Source: Aedes albopictus
Taxonomy: Eukaryota; Arthropoda; Insecta; Diptera; Culicidae
Assembly (NCBI RefSeq): GCF_035046485.1
Contig: NC_085138.1
Location: 89,577,228-89,641,227 of the forward strand
Direction: 5' to 3'
DNA length: 64,000 nt
Part shown: piece after piece, positions 25,291-37,604 of the stretch
Layout: every line of letters begins with the position of its first letter
How positions within the stretch are numbered: position 1 is the first letter of the stretch
Notes under the pieces: generated by a model
Seen by the model: the letters and a program-made list of their open reading frames with translations, nothing else
Told to the model about the DNA's origin: nothing
The model's database searches: none
Position numbers and translations under genes: made by a program

Positions 25291-26440
25291 TCCCTGGGAA
25301 ATTCCTACCAGGAGTCTAAGTGAATCTATCTCAGAAAACTGGAGTAATCTTTTTTTTTATGTTTTGTTTGGGAATATCTCTCAGAATTCCAGAGAATCCT
25401 TCGCAGGATACTGGGGAAGTCCATTCTAGATGTATTCGTAATCCCTTCCAGGGAGAATCCTTATCAGATTTTCGAGAAAACCTCCTTAGGTTTCTAGCTA
25501 CATTTCTCTCAAGAATCTCGAAGAACCCGTCTTATGATGCCTCTCAGAATTCTGGGGGGAATCACTCGTTAAATTCTGGGAAATACCTTTCGGGATTCTG
25601 ACAGAATTATTCTCAGCATGCATTCTAATGGATTCTAATGGATTCAGGATTTTAAAGAAATTCTAGGAGAATACTTAAAAGGATTCTGGAAGAATTCTTC
25701 TCAGGATTCTAGGAGAATCCTATCTCTCAAAATTCAGTGAGAGTATACCTCAGGTTTCTCTGGCAATCCCGCCTAGTATTTTGAGGGAACCTTTCTCTGG
25801 GTTCTGGAGTAATCCTTCTTAGGATTCTAAGTTACCCTTCTCAGGATTCTCGGTCATTTCTTTTGAGTTTCTTGGGGAATTCATCTTAGAATTTCGAAAA
25901 CCTTTTTTTTGTGAGAATCTCTCTCAGTATTCTAGATAAATTAATTTCAAGAATGTGGAAGAACCGCTCTTGGAATTTCTCTCAGAATTCTGCGATAATC
26001 CCTCTTAGGATTCTGGAACATTTTAGGAGAATTCAAAGAGAAAGCTTCTCTAAGGATTTTAAGACAATCTATCACAGGATTCTGGGAGAATTCCTCTCGG
26101 GGCTCTGAGACAATACTTCTCATAGATATGGAGAAATTTCTCTTAGGATTCTAGGAAAATCCTTAAAAGATTTCAGTACTTGGTACTTCCTACCAAGATA
26201 CCGGAAGAGTATTGCTTTCTTTTCTAGATAATGTCGCTCAGGATTCTGTTGTAATTATTTTCAGCATTCTGAAGAAATCTCTGTCATAATTTTAGAGGAA
26301 CTCCTTTCAGAATTCTGAAGGAGTCTCTTTAAAGATCATGGGGGAGTTTCTATCAGCAATCTGCGGGAATTTATCTCAGTACTATATTGGAATACTTCTC
26401 AGAGTTCTGGGGAATCTCAGGATTATTCTTTCGATTCAAA
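25291..26440. repeat. Decayed tandem tract with TCTCAGGATTCTGGGAGAATCC units
   Basis: The motif TCTCAGGATTCTGGGAGAAT and variants recur throughout at roughly 24-30 base spacing. The small open frames (25320-25601, 25911-26108, 26338-26640) encode only repeat peptide. It appears to be another old relative of the intron satellites. Confidence 0.7.
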
Positions 26441-29016
26441 AATATTATTTTTTTAGAATGCCTTGCCTCAACGTTATTTCCATTTTCGAATCAGAGTCGC
26501 GAAATGTACGATGTGCAATCTCAAATTTTGATATTGAATTTATCAGGACAATTGAAACATATCATGAACTTGATGCAGTTGTTAGAAATCCTACCTACAG
26601 AGTTACGTTTGCCGTTCCTATTCATCTGCCGGGCACGTGATTTAACAACTTTCTTACGGGCAGGCAATTCTCAACAATAAGGATGATCATCCAGATAAAC
26701 TGCTTTGATAATAACGACGAATAGAACGCAGTGACACCTGTTATCACTTACATGTTACAAGACACCGACACATCCGGCCAATAGTGGACACCGCACACTG
26801 CACACAAGAACGAATGCACAGTGATTTGCTGAAAGTGGAAACTTACTCTCGTCATCGGAGAAACTCAAACTCCCACCCACCAAACTACAGTGGCAACTTT
26901 TCCAACTTATTTCGGGGAAATGCGCCGAAGCTGGCGGGGGGTTGACCCACTTTCAGTTTTTAGATTTCCCCGACAACTACCTTTCATCTAGTTTGTCTGC
27001 TCATCTTTTAAAATTTGACTAAATTAGTTCCCTTGCTGCTGCTGCTGCATCCAGCACCGCATCAACCAGCGATAACTTTCGTCGACACAGCTTCCGATCC
27101 TGTGGCGTGGACTGGCTGTTCTGCGGGAAACTACACAGATAGATAGATGGACCCACTTTTAGGTACCTACGACAGACAACGTCGTGCTATGACGCTCTAG
27201 CAAATCAGCAACGTGATGCAGTTAGCTACATTTCCATATCCATCCATAGGTACACGTGCGAAAAGTTTTCCCTTTGCGTACTGCTCCTTTTCAGCAGCAG
27301 TAGCATCAGCTGCCACTGCAGCAGCAAATTGAACTAGGAAAAGTTAGAGGACATGAGGGAAATTGTGTCCATAAAGCTGTCGTTTCCTGTCGTCGTCGCC
27401 CATAGTCCTTTACACGAAATTTCGTCTTTCGTCCAGCGCTGTTGAAACGTTAGGGTGTAGTTCTCAATTGAGTTGGACGGGAAACTGCGAAAGAAAGATG
27501 AACGGGGATAGTTCGGTAAGTGGATAAACTAGATTGATCTGTCGACGACTTTTAACTTTTGTTGGATGAAGAAGTTATTTTTACGACATCCGGAAGACGT
27601 TTACTTGCACCTAAGACAAGTGGGTCACTCGGTGACCGAGAATCACGTTTCAACTGAAGATGACTATTTATTACGTTAAGGACAGGCTTGTTAGAATCCC
27701 AACATGGCCGCCACATAGCCGATTTTAGCCCCTACTCACGATTTCGAGCGCACAAATCTCTTCGTAAACAAAACCAGCGGACCTGATCTTCTTATTTGAA
27801 GCTTATTACAAGTGAGCAAGAACAGAATAAGAAAATGCACCGTTGTTTGCTTCTTGAAATTTGTGCGTCTGAAGTTCCGATGCACTGTTGAAGCGGGATT
27901 TCAAGACGTTTGTCCTTAAATGTTCGATAGAAGTTTGCAATTATGATATGGCTTTCTTTGTTATCATGAATCCTCAAAAAACGCATTCCATTTCAGTAAA
28001 TTTGTGTCATTCGTTCTTGTTTCTTGGCTCACAACTTGTTGGTGTCTCAACAGTAAAAAAATCCACATTGTTAACAGTTCTAGTGACAGTAATAAATCAT
28101 TGATCGTTTGTCTAACCCACACTGTTCCCCATATTTTCTGATAGCACTAGATTGAAAAATCCCAAATGACAGAGTGTTCGCGTTTAATGAAGTTTCGGCA
28201 CATCAGCTTAGTAGCACTTATCGCACTTTTTTATTCCACTTGGCTTCTCTCGTCTTGCACCGAGAGAAGTTATCACCAACCACTTCAACGCCCGCAGCAC
28301 GGCTTGAAAGCTTCTCGTATGTTCTTTACTACATAGCTTCTCTCTAGCCCATCATCATTCCTCTCATCACCTTCCCTAGGCTTCGTCATCCCAAATAAAA
28401 CATTTCAACATTTTGCCAGAGGTGTCTCGTGATTGCGAGCACCGATTGTCCTCCCATTATTGGTTCTCTCTCTCTCTCTCTCTCTGTTGTGGTACAGTAA
28501 GACGACGACATGTGATGAGAGGAAGTAAGCTGCCTTCGATTCGAGTCTTGCCGCGCCGCTCCGCACACTACCACCAAGCACCCGTTTCAATCTCATCTTT
28601 GAACTACGCTCGTGCATCGTTTGTTTCATTTCTATACCGTGTTTTTTTTTTCTCGTTAACTGACGTGAGTCGAAACCAACCGCCTGTGATGATTTGACAG
28701 CAATGAGTGAATTCTGAAGTTCGTTTCCTTCTATTTCTCTTCCAAACTGCCTTCTTAAGTTTTGATTTATTCTCTTCTTTATTTTCGGTTATTTAGCTAG
28801 TATGAATCTTTTCTGACTTTTTCTTCTTTTTATTTATCTCTTCTCTTCTGTTAGTTCCTACTTATTGTTTACTGTTAACTTCTCTTATTTTCTAACTGAT
28901 TTCCTCCGTTTTTTCTTCTCCCTCCTTCTGTTTCGTCGAAAAGTTCAGAATCCATTACTAATCACCATTTGTTTCTTCTTGAATTCTTTTTCTCCGATCT
29001 TCTTCCCATCCTACAG
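26441..29016. other. Intron sequence upstream of sgg exon d
   Basis: Largely single-copy-looking. It contains a short (CTG)n-like run near 27033, a (CT)n microsatellite at about 28463-28486, and a pyrimidine-rich 250-bp stretch before the exon d acceptor. A partial copy of the 17.5-kb repeat lies at 26592-26665. No additional credible coding exon was found. Confidence 0.4.
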
Positions 29017-29203
29017 GTATTCCGAGCACGCACCCCACCAGATGCGATCGCACTTGTATCCCGGTTGCTAGAGTACACCCCGGGATCGAGAATAACACCG
29101 ATCCAGGCATGCGCGCATCCCTTCTTCAACGAGCTACGGGAGGGCAACAGGACACTACCGAACGGCCGCGAGTTTCCGCCACTGTTCAACTTCACAGAGC
29201 AAG
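29017..29203 (+). CDS. sgg: shaggy/GSK3 kinase, exon d (end of kinase domain)
   Basis: This 187-nt exon (62 codons + 1 nt) follows CATCCTACAG and precedes GTATGT. It encodes [20 protein letters not shown] and then [20 protein letters not shown] and LFNFTEQ, the last helices of the kinase domain and the start of the C-terminal extension (CAHPFF and LPNGR are GSK3 signatures). Phase 0 at the start matches both exon c and the candidate cassette exon. If the intron were retained, translation would stop after about a dozen codons at 29236. Confidence 0.96.
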
Positions 29204-29256
29204 GTATGTTTATTACGCATTCAAATAAAACTGATTAGTCTAGCATTCTCTAACAA

Positions 29257-32200
29257 AAATCTTGAGAAGGATTTTTCCAGAAGCCTAGAAGGAGGCTATC
29301 CAAAATCCTGGAAGGAGTTTTTCCAGAAACCTGTAAGGTGTCGTTCCAGAAACCTGTAAGGTGCCCTTCCAGAAACCTGGAAGGTTTCCTTGCAGAAACC
29401 TGGAAGGTTTCCTTGCAGAAACCTGGAAGGTTTCCTTGCAGAAACCTGGAAGGTTTCCTTGCAGAAACCTGGAAGGTTTCCTTGCAGAAACCTGGAAGGT
29501 TTCCTTGCAGAAACCTGGAAGGTTTCCTTGCAGAAACCTGGAAGGTTTCCTTGCAGAAACCTGGAAGGTTTCCTTGCAGAAAGCTGGAAGGTTTCCTTGC
29601 AGAAAGCTGGAAGGTTTCCTTGCAGAAAGCTGGAAGGTTTCCTTGCAGAAAGCTGGAAGGTTTCCTTGCAGAAAGCTGGAAGGTTTCCTTGCAGAAAGCT
29701 GGAAGGTTTCCTTGCAGAAAGCTGGAAGGTGTCCTTCCAGAAGCCTGGAAGGTGTCCTTCCAGAAGCCTGGAAGGTGTCCTTCCAGAAGCCTGGAAGGTG
29801 TCCTTCCAGAAGCCTGGAAGGTGTCCTTCCAGAAGCCTGGAAGGTGTCCTTCCAGAAGCCTGGAAGGTGTCCTTCCAGAAGCCTGGAAGGTGTCCTTCCA
29901 GAAGCCTGGAAGGTGTCCTTCCAGAAGCCTGGAAGGTGTCCTTCCAGAAGCCTGGAAGGTGTCCTTCCAGAAGCCTGGAATGTGCCCTTCCAGAAGCCTG
30001 GAAGGTGTCCTTCCAGAAGCCTGGAAGGTGTCCTTCCAGAAGCCTGGAAGGTGTCCTTCCAGAAGCCTGGAAGGTGTCCTTCCAGAAGCCTGGAAGGTGT
30101 CCTTCCAGAAGCCTGGAAGGTGTCCTTCCAGAAGCCTGGAAGGTGTCCTTCCAGAAGCCTGGAAGGTGTCCTTCCAGAAGCCTGGAAGGTGTCCTTCCAG
30201 AAGCCTGGAAGGTGTCCTTCCAGAAGCCTGGAAGGTGTCCTTCCAGAAGCCTGGAAGGTGTCCTTCCAGAAGCCTGGAAGGTGTCCTTCCAGAAGCCTGG
30301 AAGGTGTCCTTCCAGAAGCCTGGAAGGTGTCCTTCCAGAAGCCTGGAAGGTGTCCTTCCAGAAGCCTGGAAGGTGTCCTTCCAGAAGCCTGGAAGGTGTC
30401 CTTCCAGAAGCCTGGAAGGTGTCCTTCCAGAAGCCTGGAAGGTGTCCTTCCAGAAGCCTGGAATGTGCCCTTCCAGAAGCCTGGAAGGTGTCCTTCCAGA
30501 AGCCTGGAAGGTGTCCTTCCAGAAGCCTGGAAGGTGTCCTTCCAGAAGCCTGGAAGGTGTCCTTCCAGAAGCCTGGAAGGTGTCCTTCCAGAAGCCTGGA
30601 AGGTGTCCTTCCAGAAGCCTGGAAGGTGTCCTTCCAGAAGCCTGGAAGGTGTCCTTCCAGAAGCCTGGAAGGTGTCCTTCCAGAAGCCTGGAAGGTGTCC
30701 TTCCAGAAGCCTGGAAGGTGTCCTTCCAGAAGCCTGGAAGGTGTCCTTCCAGAAGCCTGGAAGGTGTCCTTCCAGAAGCCTGGAAGGTGTCCTTCCAGAA
30801 GCCTGGAAGGTGTCCTTCCAGAAGCCTGGAAGGTGTCCTTCCAGAAGCCTGGAAGGTGTCCTTCCAGAAGCCTGGAAGGTGTCCTTCCAAAAGACTGGAA
30901 GGTGCCCTTCCAGAAGACTGGAAGGTGCCGTTCCAGAAGACTGGAAGGTGCCCTTCCAGAAGACTGGAAGGTGCCCTTCCAGAAGACTGGAAGGTGCCCT
31001 TCCAGAAGACTGGAAGGTGCCCTTCCAGAAGACTGGAAGGTGCCCTTCCAGAAGACTGGAAGGTGCCCTTCCAGAAGACTGGAAGGTGCCCTTCCAGAAG
31101 ACTGGAAGGTGCCCTTCCAGAAGACTGGAAGGTGCTCTTCCAGAAGACTGGAAGGTGCCCTTCCAGAAGACTGGAAGGTGCCCTTCCAGAAGACTGGAAG
31201 GTGCCCTTCCAGAAGACTGGAAGGTGCCCTTCCAGAAGACTGGAAGGTGCCCTTCCAGAAGACTGGAAGGTGCCCTTCCAGAAGACTGGAAGGTGCCCTT
31301 CCAGAAGACTGGAAGGTGCCCTTCCAGAAGACTGGAAGGTGCCCTTCCAGAAGACTGGAAGGTGCCCTTCCAGAAGACTGGAAGGTGCCCTTCCAGAAGA
31401 CTGGAAGGTGCCCTTCCAGAAGACTGGAAGGTGCCCTTCCAGAAGACTGGAAGGTGCCCTTCCAGAAGACTGGAAGGTGCCCTTCCAGAGGACTGGAAGG
31501 TGCCCTTCCAGAAGACTGGAAGGTGCCCTTCCAGAAGACTGGAAGGTGCCCTTCCAGAAGACTGGAAGGTGCCCTTCCAGAAGACTGGAAGGTGCCCTAC
31601 CAGAAGACTGGAAGGTGCCCTACCAGAAGACTGGAAGGTGCCCTACCAGAAGACTGGAAGGTGCCCTACCAGAAGACTGGAAGGTGCCCTTCCAGAAGAC
31701 TGGAAGGTGCCCTTCCAGAAGACTGGAAGGTGCCCTTCCAGAAGACTGGAAGGTGCCCTTCCAGAAGACTGGAAGGTGCCCTTCCAGAAGACTGGAAGGT
31801 GCCCTTCCAGAAGACTGGAAGGTGCCCTTCCAGAAGACTGGAAGGTGCCCTTCCAGAAGACTGGAAGGTGCCCTTCCAGAAGACTGGAAGGTGCCCTTCC
31901 AGAAGACTGGAAGGTGCCCTTCCAGAAGACTGGAAGGTGCCCTTCCAGAAGACTGGAAGGTGCCCTTCCAGAAGACTGGAAGGTGCCCTTCCAGAAGACT
32001 GGAAGGTGCCCTTCCAGAAGACTGGAAGGTGCCCTTCCAGAAGACTGGAAGGTGCCCTTCCAGAAGACTGGAAGGTGCCCTTCCAGAAGACTGGAAGGTG
32101 CCCTTCCAGAAGACTGGAAGGTGCCCTTCCAGAAGACTGGAAGGTGCCCTTCCAGAAGACTGGAAGGTGCCCTTCCAGAAGACTGGAAGGTGCCCTTCAA

Positions 32201-32693
32201 GAAGACTGGAAGGTGCCCTTCAAGAAGACTGGAAGGTTACCTTCCAGAAGACTGGAAGGTTCCCTTCCAGAAGACTGGTAGGTGTCCTTCAAGCAGTCTG
32301 GAAGATATCCTTATAGAGCCAAACTTTAAATGGTATCAGCAGTCTGGAAGGTGTCCTTCCAGAAGCCTGGAAGGTATCCTTTTAGTAGACTGGAAGGTGT
32401 CCTTCCAGAAGCCTGGAAGATGTCCTTTCAGAAGACTGGAAGGTGTCCTTTCAGTAGACTGGAAGGTGTCCTTCCAGAAGACTGGAAGGTGTCCTTCCAG
32501 CAGTCTGGAAGGTGTCCTTCCAGCAGTCTGGAAGGTGTCCTTCCAGCAGTCTGGAAGGTGTCCTTCCAGCAGTCTGGAAGGTGTCCTTCCAGCAGTCTGG
32601 AAGGTGTCCTTCCAGCAGTCTGGAAGGTGTCCTTCTTCCAGCAGTCTGGAAGGTGTCCTTCCAGCAGTCTGGAAGATATCCTTCCAGAGTCAA
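29257..32693. repeat. 23-bp hairpin satellite, about 146 units, in the last sgg intron
   Basis: The consensus unit GAAGCCTGGAAGGTGTCCTTCCA contains the inverted repeat TGGAAGG-TGT-CCTTCCA. Units are arranged in homogeneous blocks: 29345-29575 (GAAACCTGGAAGGTTTCCTTGCA), 29576-29725 (GAAAGC form), 29730-30885 (GAAGCC form), 30890-32275 (GAAGACTGGAAGGTGCCCTTCCA, with four CTACCA variants near 31598-31670) and 32285-32693 (CAGCAGTCTGGAAGGTGTCCTTC). A marked GGAATGTGCCC variant recurs 483 bp apart (21 units). The unit has no stop in any plus frame, giving frames of 963-1,123 codons that all spell the same 23-residue repeat. These are artefacts. Confidence 0.96.
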
Positions 32694-32868
32694 ACTTTAA
32701 ACGGTATCAGAGGTGAACAAACTTCGAAGTAGGAATAATTTTGGCATAAGGTCATCTGGCATAAAGTACAGTTGACGTAACGACCATGAGGCCAACTAAC
32801 AGAATTATACTTGGAATTATATCAGTTTTTAAGTTTAACACGTTATCTATCCCCTTTTCGTTTTACAG

Positions 32869-33260
32869 AGCTAGCAATTCAACCAAACCTAAACCTGATA
32901 CTGAGGCCCCGGAACCCGAACGACGCGAAAGCCGGCCAATCGTCCAGCTCGACGGACGGCGGCAACAGTGGCAGCGGTGGCAACGGTGCCGGAGCCAACA
33001 GCAGCACAGGTTCCGTCAGCGGTAGCAACAATAACAACAACAGCGGCCCAGGCAACGGTGGCAGTAGCAATAGTGGCGCCGCGCCCGACAGCACCCAGGT
33101 GCAGGGCGGCGGCGCCAGCGGTAGCAACCAGGGGGTGGGAGCTGGGGCGCAATCCGTCGGCGGTGCGGAGGATATTACGTCATCACAGTCCGTACCCGGC
33201 GTCGACAGTAGTTCCAGTCAAGGAGCTATAGCGTCAGCGGCAACTTCTACGATGGGTTAG
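32869..33260 (+). CDS. sgg: shaggy/GSK3 kinase, terminal coding exon (low-complexity C-terminus)
   Basis: The exon starts after CGTTTTACAG with two bases completing a Glu codon and ends at TAG 33258-33260 (392 nt). It opens with ELAIQPNLNLILRPRNPND, the counterpart of the conserved post-kinase segment of GSK3, then about 100 residues of Gly/Ser/Asn/Ala-rich sequence as in the Drosophila shaggy C-terminus. The tail is expected to be disordered. Overlapping frames (32786-33025, 32968-33231 and two minus-strand ones) are shadows caused by the biased composition. Confidence 0.94.
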
Positions 33261-35400
33261 CTTTAATTCTTACACATTAAAATATTATATTATATATTTT
33301 TTTAATTTTAAAATTATTAATTTAATGCGAGGATGGAAATAAAAAAAGAAAACAAAAGAAACCAAGCAAAGGATGAAAAACGAGGCAAAATTGTGAAACA
33401 AAAGTTAATAAAATTACTAGCAAGGTAAAAACAAAATTCAGCAAAACCCAGAATTACATATTAATAAACACATAGACGAATTATTGAATATTGAAAAACT
33501 ACCACACACAGAGGAAAGGAATACCAACACTACTAATCGTGCAGCACCTCGTGCATAGCCGGAATACGCGCGAGGTACTAACCAAGTAAATTGCAAATTT
33601 ACACCTTCAACGAGAAAAAGATAAATTCAGAGAGTAATAACTATTTCAAATCAATATTATTCTTACTAAAAAGAAAAATTTAACACACACACATACACTC
33701 TCACACACACCAAACTACTAGAGGATCAAAAGTCAGTCAGTCACCGTAAGCAAAAAAAAAGAAATTACACAGACTTATACGTTCTGGATGAAAATAGTAG
33801 TTTCAATTCGCTAGTTATAGTTATTAAAAAGGAGCAAGTTTAGTTTTTCGTTCTCTTGTGACTGTTGTGCAAACTAAAAGAAGAAAAAAAGGAAAAATAT
33901 TAATTATAATCGTAAGCCGACAAAAATATACCCACAGAGAACTGTCTATCATACACACGGATACACGGAACCCGTTGCATGTGAGCTACAAAATACGAGT
34001 CCGCGGCTGCACCAGCAGTCTTCGATTGACGAAGGCTGAGCGGCCGCCACGGTAAATCGCTTTTCTTTGTTATTGCTTTCGGTTAGTCCCCTTTTTTAAT
34101 CGGTTTTTTCGTTTGTTTATCTGTTTCTTTTTCTGTGTCGTTTTAACCCCCGCAAAGGAGGGATTATACCCCCGAGAGGTTGTTCCCCCGAGGGGTTTCC
34201 GTGCCGGGCTGCCGGCTGGAGAATCCAGTTTCTTCTTTTACTTAGGTCAACTTTGAGGAAAGTGGGAAGTGTATAATGTTACATATAACTAAATGAAGTA
34301 AAGTAAACAGAGAATCAAAGTGTTATGCCCCCGAAACTATATGCATGAAGCAAAACATATGCGTTAGAAATTGTGCGCGAAGCGCGTGCGATTTTTTAAG
34401 AAAAGTGAAAATTGTGTACGTGCATCGATTTCTATTATTTCATTAAATAAATAACAAAACGAGAAAAAAAATGATGAAAGCGAGGCGAGCGTTGTACGTA
34501 TATATCTTGTGTAGTAGTGTGAAAAATTTGTTTATATTACTATTAACGAAGTAAAGGAACATTAGCTACTAGAACACACTCAGTAGAAAATGGAAGGAAA
34601 ATACACAAGTACCACTAAATAATTACAAGTACAGATAGCAGTGTTGAGAGAGAGCGAGCGAGCATTGTAAAATGGTGAGGCAAGCAGCAGGAGAAAATAG
34701 CAAGAAAATAAAAATACAAACCAGCATTATTCAAACTTCTTCTAATCTTTGCAAAATTTGTCAACTGATCCATACAGAACAAAAAGAACAGTCTCTCCAA
34801 TCAGCTGTGTCTACTAGTGAATGAACCCTACACAGGAGACAAGCATAATTATAATAATCAAACAATAAATTATTTTAAATAAAATGAAGTACAGAGAAAT
34901 CACTGAGAAAAAAAAAACAAATGGAAAAACCTGTTTTTGTAGCATAAAGAAAGTATATATATTAATGCATAAGTAATTTAAATTTGAGTCTAAAAGAAAC
35001 ACAGAGAAAAACAAGTAAAAGAGAAGAAAAGTAGATCTTCATTGATTATTGAAAATAAACACGGCGAAAAAGAATCGAGAGCGCACTTGTTGCGAGAAGA
35101 AACTTGTGGGAAAAAGAAAAAGAAACTAGCCGAAAATTGTAATTAGCGTAAAACCACAAAAACACACACACAGTACCCAATTGGAAAATATCGTTGTCGC
35201 CCTGAAACACAGTAAAAACAAAACAAACAACCCAACACCTGCATACCCTTCACCATTTGGTGGATTAGGTGAAAAGAGTAATATTGAAAACAACAAAAGT
35301 AAAAAACAACACCCACACAGACACACATAGTAACTGCTACAATTTTTAGCTATTAGATATTTTAATCAGCTAGAAAAAAAAGTAAATAAAGGAAAAAATG
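33261..35400 (+). other. sgg: Probable 3' UTR of sgg
   Basis: An A-rich, repeat-poor stretch follows the stop. It contains several AATAAA hexamers (for example near 33338, 33462, 34445, 35051 and 35384). The composition changes sharply near 35400, where retroelement remnants begin. Which poly(A) signal is used cannot be told from the sequence. The small frames here are not coding. Confidence 0.45.
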
Positions 35401-35719
35401 TTAAGAGATTTCGCTGTCATCTATGATATACGATCGTATGGAATGTTCGTTCTTGTGATCACTGCCCTTGATTTCTCCTCTCATCTTGTTTGATCTCATC
35501 GTTGGGTTTTTCGCTTGAAAATCGCACCTTTCTTTTGAAGGTATTGGCTTATTCCACATCCCGTAACGCAGACAGATTACCTTTTCGAGGTGTGTTACGG
35601 TGTAAAATCTGGCAAACGTCGGTAACGATGGAGCATTCGAAAAACCACACTGCACTCCTATCATTTCAGTATACATGGTGCACTTTTGTTTGGCCAAACA
35701 GTTTGGCACAGAATGATAT

Positions 35720-36330
35720 GCGGAAATTTCACGAAACTATCGATGACATGTGGAGGAAAACCGAGCCATCTCTCGCGATCACACTACTGAGCGCTGCCTA
35801 CAAGGTACTCTCCCAAATTTTATGCTGCCGTCTATCACCGATTGCAAGAGAGATCGTGGGGTTATATCAGGCTGGATTCATGGGTGAAAGCGCTGCGACA
35901 GACCAGATGTTCGCCATCCGTCAGGTGTTGCAGAAATGCCGCGAATACAACGTGCCCACACATTACTTGTTCATTGATTTCAAATCGGCGTATGATACAA
36001 TGGATCGAGAACATCTATGGCAGATTATACACGAATACGGATTCCCGGATAAACTGATACGATTGATCAATGCGACGATGGATCGAGTGATGTGCTGTGC
36101 GTAGTTCGAGTATCAGAGACACTCTCGAGTCCCTTCGAATTTCGCAGAGGGTTAGGGCAACATTGCTTTAGTTAGAGGGTGTAATTAAGAGAGCGGGAAT
36201 AAACACGAGTGGAACGATTTTCACGAATCCGTTCAGCTGCTCTGTTTCGCTGATGAAATTGATATTATTGCTCGTAAATTTGAGACGATGGCGAAAACGT
36301 ACATCCGACTGAAGAGTGAAGCCAAGCTCT
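35720..36330 (+). pseudogene. Non-LTR reverse-transcriptase fragment
   Basis: Open to 36104, the frame encodes RT motifs: LLSAAYKVLSQILCCRL, ATDQMFAIRQVLQ and FIDFKSAYDTMDR (first catalytic Asp present). After a stop the frame can be followed to about 36330, where the second catalytic motif reads FADEIDII in place of FADDIDII, so the enzyme would be dead. The fragment abuts an I-type element of a different lineage at about 36335. Bases 35401-35720 are of unclear origin. Confidence 0.75.
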
Positions 36331-36334
36331 TTCA

Positions 36335-36645
36335 CATATGTATCTAGGGGTCTGGTTCGACTCTAAAGGCACCTGGGGAAAGCGCATTAATTACCTGTAT
36401 CAGAAGTGCCAACAACGAATCAACTTCATGCAGACACTCACCGGAACATGGTGGGGAGCCCACCCGGAAGATCTGATAAAGCTTTATCGTGCAACGATAC
36501 TGTCGGTTCTCGAATACGGTAGCTTTTGCTTTCAGTCCGCCGCGAAAACACACATCCTGAAGCTAGAGCGTATCCAGTATCGCGTTAGGCTGCATGAACT
36601 CGATGCACACAATGAGTATGGAGGTACTAGCAGCAGCAGTGCTTG
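36335..36645 (+). pseudogene. I-type retrotransposon, C-terminal RT portion (left half of a split copy)
   Basis: Encodes YLGVWFDSKGTWGK and TGTWWGAHPEDLIKLYRATI, typical of the region just after the RT domain in I-group elements. A frameshift near 36580 is followed by readable sequence to about 36645. The protein resumes at about 39800, so the element was split by the elements lying between. Confidence 0.75.
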
Positions 36646-36780
36646 AAATCGAGTGAATATGAATGGTACGATCAGTCATCAGCACCAACCATCACTACGA
36701 ACGAACACGCACAGGGAGCAAAGAGAAACCGAACCAACCGCGACCACTATTCCTCATCGGTCGGTTGGCTGGTGAAGCAT

Positions 36781-37604
36781 ATAGAGTTTTGCATCGAAAT
36801 TTAACCTCAATTTTCTCTCCGAGAGAGAAAAGAACGGCAACGAATGGGAATCCAAACAAACCACCGGAAAATGGCAAAATTCGCGTTAGAGGGAAAAGGA
36901 AGGGACGAACGAGAATTAGGCTGACCAGATTTGTCCCGTTTAAGGAGAAACTTCAAAGAATACCAATATGGCTGCCACAATGGCCGACTTGGACCCCTAC
37001 TCACGTTTTCAAGAGAACAAATCTTACAAATTCGTAAACAAATGCGCTCGATTTGGAAAAGCTGCCTCTTTTTGCAAGTGAGCAAAGCCAGGATAATCAA
37101 GTGCGGCTTGGTTCGATGCTTCGTTTGTCAGATTTGTGCCTCTAAAATTTGTATGCAAAATTGCAATGGGATTTCTTGATGTTTCACCTTAAATACGGAA
37201 CACATTCCGGAAACTCAACAAAAAGAAAATCAATGTCCCAAAACAGAACTGCATGATGTAAATAATGCTATTTCAGCTAGAAAGAACGAATAATTAAGTT
37301 AAAAACGTTAACTATGCTCCAGAGACGAGCGTTTGAAAATTTTGTTGTCCCGTTAAATACGGGACGGATGGTCAGCCTAACGAGAATGAACCGAACGTTC
37401 ATTCGTGACGTCACCTTACAGAATTCTATAGAATTCTGCAAGGTGACGTCACGAATGAACGTTCGGTTCATTCTCGTTCGTCCCTTCCTTTTCCCTCTCA
37501 CGCGAATTTTGACATTTTCCGGTGGTTTGTTTTGATTCCCATTCGTTGCCGTTCTTTTCTCTCTCAGAGAGAAAATTGAGGTTAAATTTCCATGCAAAAC
37601 TCTA
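36781..37604. repeat. Palindromic foldback element (~350 bp) split by a 463-bp insertion
   Basis: The left arm 36781-36916 plus 37388-37428 pairs with the right arm 37429-37604. Arm sequences (CAACGAATGGGAATC, CCACCGGAAAATG and others) differ at only a few positions. The centre (37379-37478) is an almost perfect 100-base palindrome containing TGACGTCA twice. The short open frames inside (36663-37037, 37277-37597) follow the arms and are not genes. Confidence 0.85.
36917..37379. mobile_element. hAT-like non-autonomous element with 8-bp TSD
   Basis: It is bounded by the direct repeat ACGAGAAT (36909-36916 and 37380-37387). The ends are TAGGCTGACCA and TGGTCAGCCTA, followed inward by GTCCCGTTTA and its partial complement. 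It interrupts the left arm of the palindrome at 36781-37604. An 8-bp TSD is characteristic of hAT (also P-type) elements. No transposase is encoded. Confidence 0.75.

Noticed and set aside
28498..28524. 27-nt segment between a (CT)n tract with CAG and a GTAAGC, resembling a cassette exon of sgg
   Set aside because: In the required phase it starts with TAA, so it would truncate the kinase. No independent support, and the pyrimidine tract is a microsatellite.
29338..32732. Three overlapping plus-strand open frames of 963-1,123 codons and a 546-codon minus-strand frame
   Set aside because: They arise because the 23-bp satellite unit has no stop in any plus frame. All three frames give the same 23-residue repeat, they lie downstream of a conserved GT donor in an intron, and no start context or domain is present.
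32879..33231. Pro/Leu- and Ala/Thr-rich frames overlapping the last sgg exon
   Set aside because: Other-frame translations of the GC-rich low-complexity C-terminus.
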